Counted from the stretch's first letter, positions 44,377 to 54,271 are shown. The stretch is DNA of 64,000 bases from Clostridiales bacterium (GCA_022508345.1 JAFLVK010000002.1:62001-126000), one strand, 5' to 3'. Numbers and translations: made by a program. Notes: generated from the letters alone by a model not told the origin.

Positions 44377-45552
44377 CTAGCAAATTGAGTATGCTTTTTC
44401 GCGTTGCGGCTTGGAAAAGGTGTACAGCGCAGACGCAGCCGCGAAGTACAGGTTGTTGCCTCCGCAAATGCCGTCAACATTGAGTAGCTCGCCCAACACC
44501 ACCACGCCGCTTTGCAAAGCCAGCGTATCGATATCAAGATAACCGTCGTCTACGCCACCGGCTGTAACCTGGCTCTTGGACCAGTCAAGAAGTCGGTCAA
44601 AGGTGAATTGCAAATCCTTTGCCGTGCGGGCTAAGGTTGCCGCGTCGGCATTTGCATCTGCGCGCTTGACGATGTGCTCTGCCAGCCTGTTGTGCAGTAT
44701 GCCGTAGAATAGCTTGCTTCGTTCGCCGCATTTGATACGGGCGTGCAAAATCTCCTGCAAGTCCCATTGACTTATGTGCGGAACAACGTCCACGCTAAAC
44801 ATGTAATCGCCCGACTTGCGTTGCACCAATCTCCTTGCTATCAGTGCGGACAGATTCAATATACATATTCCGCTAAGCCCGTAGTCCTTGAACTGGACTT
44901 CGCCGCTTTCCTTGCCAAGGTAAAGGTCGCCGTCGTAAAGTGTTACGTTTGCGCGCACCCTCAGTCCGTTCAGTGTTCCGTCCATATTGCGCACCTTGAC
45001 AGGCACAAGCGACGGAACAACGGGAGTAAAAACATCGTTGGGGATAATGTTGGATATGTTCGGTTTTTCCGCCTGGCTGCCACTACCGCAACAAAGCACC
45101 ACCTTGTCGAATTCGTACTCCACCGTTCCAACAGTTACGCGGTATTTGTCGCCCACCTTGTCGCAGGCGGTAATTTCCGTATCAGGCCACAGCGTTGCGC
45201 CGAACTTTCTAAGCTGATGGCGCAAGCAGTCCACCACGTTTGCGGCACTGTCGCTCATTGGGTACATCCTGCCTTCAGCGTCGGTATAAGTGTAGATACC
45301 GCAGCTAAGCAGAAATCTCTTGTACTCGTTAACGCTTATTTCGTCGAGAACTCTTCTGACAACAGGGCTACCGTTGTAGCAGGAAGAGGAAACATTGGCG
45401 TTGCCTATGTTACACTTTCCGTTGCCAGTTGCGGCAATCTTTTTGCCAACGCGTGCGTTGCGCTCGGCAACAGTTACGTCCAGACCGTTTTTACAGGCGA
45501 CTATCGCATAGGTTAACCCTGCCATGCCGCCGCCAATAACTAAGATTTTCAT
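44377..45552 (-). CDS. BaiN/HI0933-type NAD(P)/FAD-dependent oxidoreductase
   Basis: 391 residues. N-terminal FAD site VIGGGMAGLTYAIVACKNG with ERNARVGKKIAATGNGKCNIGN, the strong signature of the HI0933/BaiN family; C-terminal VTAGGVDDGYLDIDTLAL and GELLNVDGICGGNNLYFA, again typical. BaiN reduces bile-acid intermediates in one clostridium, but most members are uncharacterised, so no substrate is assigned. GAGGT ribosome site and a promoter at 45572-45600; forms a unit with the second flavoprotein. Confidence 0.92.
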   Translation of the reverse strand: MKILVIGGGMAGLTYAIVACKNGLDVTVAERNARVGKKIAATGNGKCNIGNANVSSSCYNGSPVVRRVLDEISVNEYKRFLLSCGIYTYTDAEGRMYPMSDSAANVVDCLRHQLRKFGATLWPDTEITACDKVGDKYRVTVGTVEYEFDKVVLCCGSGSQAEKPNISNIIPNDVFTPVVPSLVPVKVRNMDGTLNGLRVRANVTLYDGDLYLGKESGEVQFKDYGLSGICILNLSALIARRLVQRKSGDYMFSVDVVPHISQWDLQEILHARIKCGERSKLFYGILHNRLAEHIVKRADANADAATLARTAKDLQFTFDRLLDWSKSQVTAGGVDDGYLDIDTLALQSGVVVLGELLNVDGICGGNNLYFAAASALYTFSKPQREKAYSIC

Positions 45553-45571
45553 CTTTACCTCACTGGTGTAT

Positions 45572-45600
45572 ATTGTAACTTATGACAGTAAATTAGTCAA
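45572..45600 (-). promoter_or_regulatory. promoter of the BaiN-like gene
   Basis: Minus strand TTGACT, 17 bp, TACAAT, 20 bases before the start. Confidence 0.7.
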
Positions 45601-45675
45601 TAAATTGCAACAGTCTTTATCCCTTGAAACAAACAAGGGGAGCCTTTTTGTTGATTTCTACACAGGGATACTTTT

Positions 45676-46740
45676 TTATTCAATTAAGCTTTTATACAAA
45701 CTTGGCAATATGGAAATATCCGTTGTCAGACGGACAATATTGTCGCTAAACTGTAAGTTGTAAAGCTTGAGTGAACTCACTTCACGAGACTTGCCAAAGA
45801 ACTCGAGCTTGGATGTGTTTTTACGCAAAAAGCGTGAAATGAGCTTGACTATGCGCCACTGGGGATAGCTGTGCAACACGGTTGTAACAATTTTGCCGTC
45901 CTGCGACTTTTGCGCTATCGACAGCAATTTGTTAAAGGACGGGCAGGCGGACACCAACGTGCTTTTGCCGTAAGGCTTGAAGAAATTGCCTATTTTTATT
46001 GGTATGCCCTTTTGTTCGACAGGGGCAACAGCATCGGGGTGCAGCACCTCTGCTCCCGCTAATGACAGCAGATACATTTCACCGTAGCTCATGCTAGCAA
46101 CAGTTTCAACGTCGGCAACGCTTGTGGGATTGGCAACGCACACGCCGGATACGTCTGTCCAGTTTTCGTACAGAGAGCTGTTTGTTGCTGCTGCGAAAAT
46201 TGCCCCGCTCACATCGCTTCCACCGCGCGAAAACGTGCGCCTACCTTGTTTACTGCCTCCGTAAAAACCGCCCACCACGACCAATTGTGCGCCTTTAACG
46301 CGCTCATTTACGTTACGGTAGGTGTTTTCCTCGTCGAGGTTGCCACTATCGTCAAAACAAATCACCTCTTCCGCTTCCAGATACTGCGCTTTCAAGAATA
46401 CCGCCACGACCCGTGCCGACAGCTCCTCTCCAAGCGACATACAGTACTGCAGGCTGTAGCGCGTTGCCCTGCTACGGGCATCAAGCAAAAGCGCGTTCAC
46501 GTCGACGTCTATTGCGTTTACCTCCACCAGACGGCGGTATTTATCCTCTATTTTACCCCACACAGCGTCACAGGGATTGTTGTAGTATTCAATGAGTAAA
46601 TCGGTAGTTTTGGTATCGTTTAGATATTCCTTGCCAATGGCACTCACCACTACGCACTTGTGATAGGGTGTGACAATTTCCTTGAGATGCACCAAGTTTC
46701 GCGGAGTAACCGCTGTTCCGCCAAATTTCGCCGTAATCAT
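45676..46740 (-). CDS. aspartate kinase
   Basis: First step of the lysine/DAP/threonine/methionine pathway. From ATG 46740, 354 residues: MITAKFGGTAV is the phosphate-binding KFGGTS motif; FSRGGSDVSGAIFAAAT and ENWTDVSGVCVANPTSV are the aspartate/ATP-binding loops. About 95 residues remain after the kinase domain, less than a usual ACT pair and poorly conserved, so feedback control may differ. The upstream frame extends to 46785 but that part overlaps a terminator. There is no ribosome site; a TACACT box ends six bases ahead of the ATG. Works in the same pathway as the ddh gene at 48089. Confidence 0.88.
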   Translation of the reverse strand: MITAKFGGTAVTPRNLVHLKEIVTPYHKCVVVSAIGKEYLNDTKTTDLLIEYYNNPCDAVWGKIEDKYRRLVEVNAIDVDVNALLLDARSRATRYSLQYCMSLGEELSARVVAVFLKAQYLEAEEVICFDDSGNLDEENTYRNVNERVKGAQLVVVGGFYGGSKQGRRTFSRGGSDVSGAIFAAATNSSLYENWTDVSGVCVANPTSVADVETVASMSYGEMYLLSLAGAEVLHPDAVAPVEQKGIPIKIGNFFKPYGKSTLVSACPSFNKLLSIAQKSQDGKIVTTVLHSYPQWRIVKLISRFLRKNTSKLEFFGKSREVSSLKLYNLQFSDNIVRLTTDISILPSLYKSLIE

Positions 46741-46773
46741 GGTTTTAGTGTATGAAACAAATACGACAAATAG

Positions 46774-46805
46774 AAAAAAAGACACACTGTTTAAATCAGT
46801 GTGTC
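46774..46805 (-). terminator. terminator of the cdaA / small-peptide transcript
   Basis: Minus strand stem GACACACTG / CAGTGTGTC, loop 7, followed by T7. Confidence 0.92.
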
Positions 46806-46867
46806 CAATAAACTAAATATATAAGGGTGGGTGGTTAACAGTATTGCGATGCAGATAACCGCTCAAC

Positions 46868-46996
46868 CTAAGCGCAGAATGCGACAAGCAGAACCGTCAG
46901 CACAGCGCAAACAAAGGCAAGAAGCAACAGCACAAAATAATGCCTGAAAAAGTATCCTATTCTTTGAGATAGTGTCATTCCTCTTTTCTTTTTCAT
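46868..46996 (-). CDS. 42-residue single-pass membrane peptide coupled to cdaA
   Basis: A small gene: ATG 46996 overlaps the cdaA stop codon as ATGA (4 bp), and 42 codons later TAG at 46868. The N-terminus is basic (MKKKRGMTLSQRIGYFFRH), followed by about 21 hydrophobic residues (YFVLLLLAFVCAVLTVLLVAF) and stop; predicted N-in single-pass protein. cdaA's ribosome-terminating end (GAGAGGAAAG) supplies a ribosome site. At this position most Firmicutes have cdaR, the membrane regulator of CdaA, and then glmM; neither is here. The peptide does not look like a cdaR fragment. A role as CdaA partner is inference from coupling. A terminator follows at 46774-46805. Confidence 0.65.
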   Translation of the reverse strand: MKKKRGMTLSQRIGYFFRHYFVLLLLAFVCAVLTVLLVAFCA

Positions 46997-47868
46997 TTTC
47001 TTTCCTCTCCCCAAATTCTTTCTTCAGCGCTGTCGTCCGCCAAGCCCATTGCGCATTCCAGTATTTCCTGCAACTGCTTTGCATCAAGATAGCGTTTGAC
47101 GTTGTTGTCGTGCACGGCGGAGATAATGCCCGTCTCTTCGCTTACCACTATTGCTGTTGCATCGGGGAAAGCTGCAGAAACACCTATCGCTGCGCGGTGA
47201 CGTGTGCCAAACTCGCGGGGTAAATTTTGCGCTTGGGTAAGCGGCAAATAACATCCTGCTGCCACCACTTTGTTACCCGTGACAATCACTGCTCCGTCGT
47301 GAAGCGGTGTTTTCGGAAAGAACACTGTTTCCAGTAGCTCCGCGGTAATTTCGGAATTTACGCGAACACCGCTGTCCAGTATCTCATCGGAAATGTGGTT
47401 GGCAAATACAATGAGCGCACCCGTATCCGTCTTGCTCATGCGCAGGCAAGCCTTGATAACTTCGTTTGCCGACTTGGACAAATCTTCACTGCCATAGTGA
47501 GCGGGCAGGCTGTCCTTGGTTAGCTTGCGCCTTACCGACAAACGGAAGATGTTGCGGCTGAGATCCTGTATGAACAGAATCACGCTAGTAAAGCTCATAA
47601 TTATCAACACGAAATAAACGTAGAATGCCAGTTCGTTTGCGGGAATCAAAAATGTCAAGCCAAACAGCACAAAAACAGCGCATACAGTTACCACTGTAAA
47701 CAGTTGCAGATTGCGCTTTTTTGCATAGTAGAAAAACATGAAGAACACGAGCGTTGCCACCACAGCGAATACTGCGTAGCTAACTATCGCCCCTACATTG
47801 ACGTCTGTAGTTGCGTCCGTTGTTTTTACAAATTTTGGAATAAACTCTTCTCTTAAGAAATCCAGCAT
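46993..47868 (-). CDS. cdaA: diadenylate cyclase CdaA
   Basis: Makes c-di-AMP, the signal for potassium and osmolyte balance and wall homeostasis. From ATG 47868 (AGGTG five bases upstream; a TTG at 47883 is the alternative) 291 residues: three N-terminal membrane helices, a coiled linker (ILFIQDLSRNIFRLSVRRK), then the DAC domain with the catalytic DGAVIV and GTRHRAAIGVS (DGA and RHR motifs). The first ~30 residues before helix 1 are longer than in B. subtilis CdaA. Translationally coupled to a 42-residue membrane peptide instead of cdaR-glmM. Confidence 0.94.
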   Translation of the reverse strand: MLDFLREEFIPKFVKTTDATTDVNVGAIVSYAVFAVVATLVFFMFFYYAKKRNLQLFTVVTVCAVFVLFGLTFLIPANELAFYVYFVLIIMSFTSVILFIQDLSRNIFRLSVRRKLTKDSLPAHYGSEDLSKSANEVIKACLRMSKTDTGALIVFANHISDEILDSGVRVNSEITAELLETVFFPKTPLHDGAVIVTGNKVVAAGCYLPLTQAQNLPREFGTRHRAAIGVSAAFPDATAIVVSEETGIISAVHDNNVKRYLDAKQLQEILECAMGLADDSAEERIWGEERK

Positions 47869-48088
47869 ATCGGCACCTATCAAAGCCTTGAATGTACAAA
47901 CACAAACAAAGGCAATTTACTATGTCAATAATATATTACTATATCTTATAAAAAAAATAAAGTATATTACAAAACATTTTCAACAGAAACTTAAATTTTT
48001 ACCCAAAATAATGCAGCGCTTCGCCAACAAAACGCCAACATATGATACATTTGCAAAATTGTGCATACAATGTAGTCCGGAGGTAAAT

Positions 48089-48982
48089 ATGACACTTAGG
48101 CTAGCAATTGTCGGTTACGGAAACCTGGGAAAAAGCCTGGAAAAAGAAATAGAAAAAAGACAAGACATGGCGCTCACTGCAATATATTCGCGCAGGAACC
48201 TCGATCACGAAAAGTACCGTCCGCTAAAGGATATTGCAGGAGAGTGCCAGTTCGATGTTGCACTACTTGCATTGGGAAGCTACAGCGATATTACGGAATA
48301 CGCGCCGCTGTTTACACACTTGAACACGGTGGACAGCTTCGACACGCACGCAAAAATTGCCGAATACAAATCATCGCTAAACGCAACGAAAAAGGACAGC
48401 TTGGCAATCATTTCGACGGGCTGGGACCCGGGGCTGCTGAGCCTTGCGCGCGGAGTGTTCAGTGTGGGCGGGGCAGAATGCGTAACGCTGTGGGGCGAGG
48501 GTGTGTCGCAGGGGCACTCCAACGCTATAAGACAAATTCGCGGAGTTATTGATGCCGTGCAATTTACTTGCCCCAAGCCCAACGCCGAAGAGAGCGTACT
48601 GAACGGCGAACGACACAGCGGAAAGCTGCACGACCGCATTTGCTACGTTGCCTGCGTTAGCTCGGATAACGAACGCATAGCACAGGAAATAGTAAACATG
48701 CCCAACTACTTCAAGGACTACGACACCAAGGTGATATTTACTTCGCCGCAGGAAGTGCGCGAACTGAAAATGCGCACTGCTCACCGTGGACAGGTTATCA
48801 GTGTTGGCGATGGCTTTAGCACAAAAACAGACGTCAAGCTGGACTGCAACACCGACTACACGGCAAAAATCATGCTGGACTTCGCTGCTGCCATTCCCCG
48901 CTTGATTGCAGACGGCTACCGTGGCGCAATGGACGTTTACGACATTCCCTTGCGATACTTGGCGGATAGCAAACTTATCTAA
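48089..48982 (+). CDS. ddh: meso-diaminopimelate D-dehydrogenase
   Basis: Single-step reductive amination of tetrahydrodipicolinate to meso-DAP for peptidoglycan and lysine. The open frame extends upstream to 47798, but ATG 48089 is preceded by GGAGG and starts the NADPH-binding IVGYGNLGKSLEKEI. 297 residues. STGWDPGLLSLARGVF and WGEGVSQGHSNAIRQIRGV are substrate-site signatures of Ddh. The gene is monocistronic, with a terminator at 48992-49020; aspartokinase of the same pathway lies 1.3 kb away on the other strand. No convincing promoter was found in the 220 bp upstream, which also serves cdaA divergently. Confidence 0.93.
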   Translation: MTLRLAIVGYGNLGKSLEKEIEKRQDMALTAIYSRRNLDHEKYRPLKDIAGECQFDVALLALGSYSDITEYAPLFTHLNTVDSFDTHAKIAEYKSSLNATKKDSLAIISTGWDPGLLSLARGVFSVGGAECVTLWGEGVSQGHSNAIRQIRGVIDAVQFTCPKPNAEESVLNGERHSGKLHDRICYVACVSSDNERIAQEIVNMPNYFKDYDTKVIFTSPQEVRELKMRTAHRGQVISVGDGFSTKTDVKLDCNTDYTAKIMLDFAAAIPRLIADGYRGAMDVYDIPLRYLADSKLI

Positions 48983-48991
48983 ACAACAAAA

Positions 48992-49020
48992 AGGACTTGG
49001 CAAAACCAAGTCCTATTTTT
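48992..49020. terminator. bidirectional terminator after ddh
   Basis: Nine-base stem AGGACTTGG / CCAAGTCCT, loop 5, T5 on plus and on minus; between converging ddh and the dCMP deaminase gene. Confidence 0.9.
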
Positions 49021-49054
49021 ACATAGCATACCGATGTTTATAACCGACTAAAAA

Positions 49055-49507
49055 CTACAGGTCGCCGTACCTATCCACCTGAACATGCGCTTCGTGAAGC
49101 AGCTCCACTGCGAACTCGTCGGGATAGCCTTCCTTGTACACCACGCGTTTTATCCCCGCGTTGACGATAAGCTTTGCGCAAATAACACAGGGTTGATGTG
49201 TGCAGTACAATGTGCCGCCGTCAAGATTTACTCCCAAACGGGCAGCGTTTACGATAGCGTTTTGCTCGGCGTGAACCGAATAGCACTTTTCAAGGTGCGT
49301 ACCGCTTGTGATACCCATCTTGAGGCGCATACATTCGCCCTTTTCCTTGCAGCTCCTTACGCCCTCGGGAGCGCCATTGTAGCCTGTAGAAAGGATGCGC
49401 TTGTCTCTTACTATCACAGCGCCAACCTGACGGTCTTCCTTGAAACAGCTAGACCAATGTGCTACCTGCTCGGTAAGCTCCATAAATCGTTTATCCCACT
49501 TGTTCAT
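49055..49507 (-). CDS. dCMP deaminase
   Basis: 150 residues of the ComEB/dCMP deaminase family: HAEQNAIVNAA (zinc His and catalytic Glu) and PCVICAK (two zinc Cys), plus the extra CKEKGECMR and EKCYSVHAE cysteines of the dCMP type. Converts dCMP to dUMP for thymidylate synthesis, fitting with thymidine kinase elsewhere in the window. Begins 14 bp after the DUF2188 protein gene and is probably in its transcript. Confidence 0.93.
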   Translation of the reverse strand: MNKWDKRFMELTEQVAHWSSCFKEDRQVGAVIVRDKRILSTGYNGAPEGVRSCKEKGECMRLKMGITSGTHLEKCYSVHAEQNAIVNAARLGVNLDGGTLYCTHQPCVICAKLIVNAGIKRVVYKEGYPDEFAVELLHEAHVQVDRYGDL

Positions 49508-49521
49508 GTTTGTAACCTATC

Positions 49522-50364
49522 TTAATACTTCTGCTTGCGGATTGTTCCGTCTTTCTTGTGAATAACGATGCTACCCTCTTGATTTTTAGCCTTTTCCTTA
49601 GCAAAGTCGATAGCTTCTGCTTGGGTGTCGAAAAGCTTCAATGCCTTTGCGCCCTTGCCAAGCTTTACCTGCCACTTGCCATCTTCATGACGGGAAGAAA
49701 TATGGTAAATCTTGGGACTATCCTTGTCTTCTTGCTCAGCAGCTGCCGGTGCCTTGGTTTCAACCTTTGCGTTTTCTGCTTTCTTGGCAGGTGTCGCTGT
49801 CTTTGCGGTTGTTGACTTAGCAGTTGTTGTCTTTTTAGCAGGCTCTGCTTTTGCAGGTTCTGCCTTCTTGGTTGTTTCCGCTTTCTTAGCAGGTTCACTA
49901 GCTGTAGCCTTTGTTGCTGTTGCTTTGGTTGCTGCAGGCTTGGACGCTGTTGTTGCGGTCTTAGTTGATGTAGACTTTTTAGCGGTAGAAGTAGATTTCT
50001 TTGCAGGTTCAGCTTTCTTTGCAGGCTTTTCCTGTGCAGATTCTTCCTCTTCCAGCTTAGCTACCTTGTCATTCAATGCGCGTACTTCATCGTTGATACT
50101 TGCAGGCGCTTCTTCTTTAGCCTCTTCGTGAGCAGCCTCCTCTTCGGGTTGAGCTTCTTCCACAACGGGAGCAGGTTCTTCCGCTTGGCTGTCTGCAACA
50201 TTTTGCGGTTGACTGTCAACGGCTGAGCGCGACTTTTTGCGACTGAGTGCAGCAATAAGGCAAACCACTACAATTACCAAAATAAGTGCGACAACTGCAA
50301 GTATGTGCCACAGATACACTTCAAAACTGCCAACTGAAAACAATGGTAAGTTAAAATCAGGCAT
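49522..50364 (-). CDS. membrane-anchored Lys/Ala/Thr-rich protein with DUF2188 domain
   Basis: 280 residues in three parts. One membrane helix at 14-42; an acidic, Pro/Glu-rich stretch (50-115); a low-complexity Lys-Ala-Thr-Ser tract (about 115-210) that resembles histone-H1-like proteins (AKKSTSTAKKSTS, TKATATKATA); and a C-terminal DUF2188 domain (218-280) with KWQVKLGKGAKALKLFDTQAEAI. The helix is followed by RKK, so the tract should lie in the cytoplasm, where it could bind DNA, RNA or wall-associated partners. Strong promoter and AAGGAG ribosome site. Function not known. Confidence 0.75.
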   Translation of the reverse strand: MPDFNLPLFSVGSFEVYLWHILAVVALILVIVVVCLIAALSRKKSRSAVDSQPQNVADSQAEEPAPVVEEAQPEEEAAHEEAKEEAPASINDEVRALNDKVAKLEEEESAQEKPAKKAEPAKKSTSTAKKSTSTKTATTASKPAATKATATKATASEPAKKAETTKKAEPAKAEPAKKTTTAKSTTAKTATPAKKAENAKVETKAPAAAEQEDKDSPKIYHISSRHEDGKWQVKLGKGAKALKLFDTQAEAIDFAKEKAKNQEGSIVIHKKDGTIRKQKY

Positions 50365-50395
50365 AATATTCTCCTTAATAATATATTTCTAACAT

Positions 50396-50424
50396 ATTAT
50401 ACCATTATACGACAAAAATAACAA
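50396..50424 (-). promoter_or_regulatory. promoter of the DUF2188-dCMP deaminase unit
   Basis: Minus strand TTGTTA, 17 bp, TATAAT, about 30 bases before the start. The stretch 50430-50529 up to the groES promoter shows nothing else. Confidence 0.7.
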
Positions 50425-50529
50425 TAGTTTTTGTACAATTTATTTTTGACATATCTTACTTAAAAGGTTTTTTGTGATTGAGGCGGTCTGGTTTTGACAA
50501 AAAAAGTAATGATATAGCAAGTAATTTTA

Positions 50530-50557
50530 TTGACTTTTCGCAAATATGTAGTATAAT
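50530..50557 (+). promoter_or_regulatory. promoter of groES-groEL
   Basis: TTGACT, 16 bp, TATAAT, directly followed by the CIRCE operator. Confidence 0.8.
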
Positions 50558-50561
50558 ATTT

Positions 50562-50588
50562 TTAGCAGTCGAGATGTTGGACTGCTAA
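50562..50588. promoter_or_regulatory. CIRCE heat-shock operator (variant)
   Basis: TTAGCAGTC-N9-GACTGCTAA, a perfect 9-base inverted repeat with 9-base spacer overlapping the transcription start of groES. The consensus is TTAGCACTC-N9-GAGTGCTAA; both arms carry the matching C-to-G/G-to-C change. It is the expected HrcA binding site; hrcA is not in the window. Confidence 0.9.
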
Positions 50589-50623
50589 AAGTATGTTAAT
50601 AATAGTTACGGAGGCAAATATAT

Positions 50624-50911
50624 ATGAAACTTAAACCGCTTTTTGACAAGGTTGTTGTCAAACAGACCGAAGCAAAAGAACAAACTGTAGGCGGAATTTT
50701 TCTGCCCACAGCAGCGAAAGAAAAACAGGAAATAGCCGTTGTAATCGCTGTTGGCGAGGGCGGCGTAATCGACGGAAAAGACGTGAAAATGGTTGTTTCC
50801 GTTGGCGACAAGGTGCTGTACAGCAAATACGCAGGAAGCACGTTCAAGCTGGACGGTGAAGAGGTAACCGTCATCAAGCAAAGCGATATTTTAGCAATTG
50901 TAGAAGAGTGA
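50624..50911 (+). CDS. groES: co-chaperonin GroES
   Basis: 95 residues, the lid of the GroEL chamber. MKLKPLFDKVVVKQTEAKEQT with the mobile loop following (VGGIFLPTAAKEKQE), VxxVGEGG and GDKVLYSKYAG are in the canonical order. Preceded by a strong ribosome site (GGAGG) and the promoter plus CIRCE; the gap to groEL is 11 bp. Confidence 0.98.
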   Translation: MKLKPLFDKVVVKQTEAKEQTVGGIFLPTAAKEKQEIAVVIAVGEGGVIDGKDVKMVVSVGDKVLYSKYAGSTFKLDGEEVTVIKQSDILAIVEE

Positions 50912-50916
50912 GGTAA

Positions 50917-52545
<1,629 letters not shown>

Positions 52546-52571
52546 GCGAAATATTGTAAATAATTACAATG

Positions 52572-52602
52572 AAAAAGGACGCATTTTTACAGCGTCCTTT
52601 TT
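52572..52602. terminator. bidirectional terminator between groEL and the ABC-F gene
   Basis: Stem AAAAGGACGC / GCGTCCTTTT with a 9-base loop; A-run and T-run on both sides. Confidence 0.92.
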
Positions 52603-52609
52603 GTTATTT

Positions 52610-54073
52610 TTACAGCTCCACAACTTTTGTTGCTATCAAATTGCGAAATGCGCTGTCGTGCTCTACAAAAAGCATAGTAGGCTGAAACTGACAAAGTAAA
52701 TTTTCTATTTGCATGCGAGAGTAAACGTCGATAAAGTTGAGCGGCTCGTCCCACACATAGATATGTGCGCGCTCACAAAGACTTTTGGCAATGAGCACTT
52801 TCTTCTTTTGTCCGCCCGAAAAGTCAGCAATATCCTTGTCAAATTGCTCGCGTGAAAAGTCCAGCTTTCGCAGTATTGCAAGAAAAAGAGTTTCATCTAT
52901 GCCGTTGCTTGCGGCAAATTCTTTCAGCCTGCCACGCAGTTGACTTGTATCCTGAGAAACGTAGGAAAATACAAGTCCGCTACCTACAACAACCTTACCG
53001 CTGTGCGGAATGTTCTCACCAAGCAACAGCTTGATAAGGCTGCTTTTTCCGCAACCGTTTTTGCCGGAGAGCGCAACACGCTCACCGCGCTTTACTTCAA
53101 AGGACACGTTGTTGCACACAGTTTTGTCGTTGTAGCATATCGAAACACTGTCAAAAATCACCAATGTTTCGGATCGGTAAACTTGAGGAAATATCTTTAA
53201 CGGTTCCGTAGTTTCAACATCCTTGAGCAGCTTTGATTTCTCCTCTATGGCTTTTTGCCTGCGTTGCTCTATCGCTTTGGCACGTTGCATCATTATGGCT
53301 GAACGGTGCCCAACGTAGCCGCTGTCACCCGCACCCTTTTTCTCCTTTTCTATTTTGTCAGCCCAGCCTGCTGTTCGGCGCGCCGCCTGTTTGAGTTCGG
53401 CAATTTCCTGCTGCAAACGCGCATTTTGCGTTGTTTCAAACTTTTGTTGATTTTCGAAATTGGTCATAAAACTGGCAAAGTTACCCTTTTGCACCTCTAT
53501 ACTCGACCTGTTTAACGACAGCACGTGATCTATGCAACCGTCCAAAAAATATCTGTCGTGCGATACAAGTATAAAACCTTTTTTGCCGTTGAGATAGCGC
53601 GATACCGTCTGCCGTGCCTCGTAATCAAGATGGTTGGTCGGTTCGTCTATCAACAAAAATCGCCCCTCGTTTAAAAACATACTTGCAAGCAACACCTTTG
53701 TTTGCTCGCCCTTGGATAAGGTTGCAAAAGGCCTGTACAGCACGTCTGTAGCGTCTATATCCAGCCTGTTGCACTCCTTTACAAACTGCCAATCCTGCGC
53801 ATTTGGGCTGATTTCATTTAGCACTTCAAGCGTCAACAGGCTTTCGTCACGTACAGCGTAGGGGAAGTAATCAAACTGCACGGAGCTGACAATTTTTCCG
53901 TCAAAACGGAATTTGCCCATTAGCAGATTTAGAAATGTTGTTTTACCCTTACCGTTTCTACCTACAAAGCCCAGCTTCCAATCTGTATCGATGGAGAAGC
54001 TTACATTTTCAAAAACATTAACATAACTGCCCGGATAGGCAAATGTGAGATTGTCTACTTTGATTATTGACAT
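52610..54073 (-). CDS. ABC-F ATPase, Lsa/CplR-like (ribosome protection)
   Basis: 487 residues, two ABC domains and no membrane part. First domain: Walker A GRNGKGKTT at 38-46, signature LSKGEQTKVLLA, LLIDEPTNHLD. Linker (about 210-310) with QQEIAELKQAARRTAGWADK and SGYVGHRSAIMMQRAKAIEQR. Second domain: GKNGCGKSS, FSGGQKKKVLIAKSL, VWDEPLNFIDV, ending FVEHDSAFRNLIATK. The linker signature and the 'PLNFIDV' variant match the Lsa/CplR group, which displaces lincosamides, pleuromutilins and streptogramin A from the ribosome. The resistance role is an inference. Regulation: long leader with a 7-codon peptide gene and a hairpin with U-run ending just before the AAAGGAG ribosome site, as in drug-induced ABC-F genes. 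Confidence 0.82.
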   Translation of the reverse strand: MSIIKVDNLTFAYPGSYVNVFENVSFSIDTDWKLGFVGRNGKGKTTFLNLLMGKFRFDGKIVSSVQFDYFPYAVRDESLLTLEVLNEISPNAQDWQFVKECNRLDIDATDVLYRPFATLSKGEQTKVLLASMFLNEGRFLLIDEPTNHLDYEARQTVSRYLNGKKGFILVSHDRYFLDGCIDHVLSLNRSSIEVQKGNFASFMTNFENQQKFETTQNARLQQEIAELKQAARRTAGWADKIEKEKKGAGDSGYVGHRSAIMMQRAKAIEQRRQKAIEEKSKLLKDVETTEPLKIFPQVYRSETLVIFDSVSICYNDKTVCNNVSFEVKRGERVALSGKNGCGKSSLIKLLLGENIPHSGKVVVGSGLVFSYVSQDTSQLRGRLKEFAASNGIDETLFLAILRKLDFSREQFDKDIADFSGGQKKKVLIAKSLCERAHIYVWDEPLNFIDVYSRMQIENLLCQFQPTMLFVEHDSAFRNLIATKVVEL

Positions 54074-54091
54074 ATATTACTCCTTTACAAT

Positions 54092-54121
54092 AAAAATAGC
54101 CGCAAGAAAGTTCCTTGCGAC
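54092..54121 (-). terminator. attenuator hairpin in the ABC-F leader
   Basis: Minus strand stem GTCGCAAG / CTTGCGGC, loop 7, followed by TATTTTTATT and, within 8 bases, the ABC-F ribosome site. Another hairpin AAGAT-N8-ATCTT followed by TTT lies upstream (about 54204-54223). Premature termination here would silence the gene. Confidence 0.65.
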
Positions 54122-54271
54122 TTGCACAATGCGTACTAATACTGCAAAATATCCAACACTACTATACGGGCATAGTAATGTTAGTAAATTGTGAATATTG
54201 GTTAAAAAGATGCGAAACTATCTTGCAAAAGGGCAGACTATCCCTCTAAAAGAGATAACTGCATATGAAAT

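Noticed and set aside
44743..45516. 257-codon plus-strand frame opposite the BaiN-like flavoprotein
   Set aside because: Shadow frame; the flavoprotein is unmistakable on the other strand.
47798..48088. 97-residue N-terminal extension of ddh
   Set aside because: Covers the cdaA start and the divergent regulatory gap; ATG 48089 has a GGAGG and begins the Rossmann motif.
48377..49009. 210-codon minus-strand frame over ddh
   Set aside because: Covers ddh and its terminator; no similarity or start signal.
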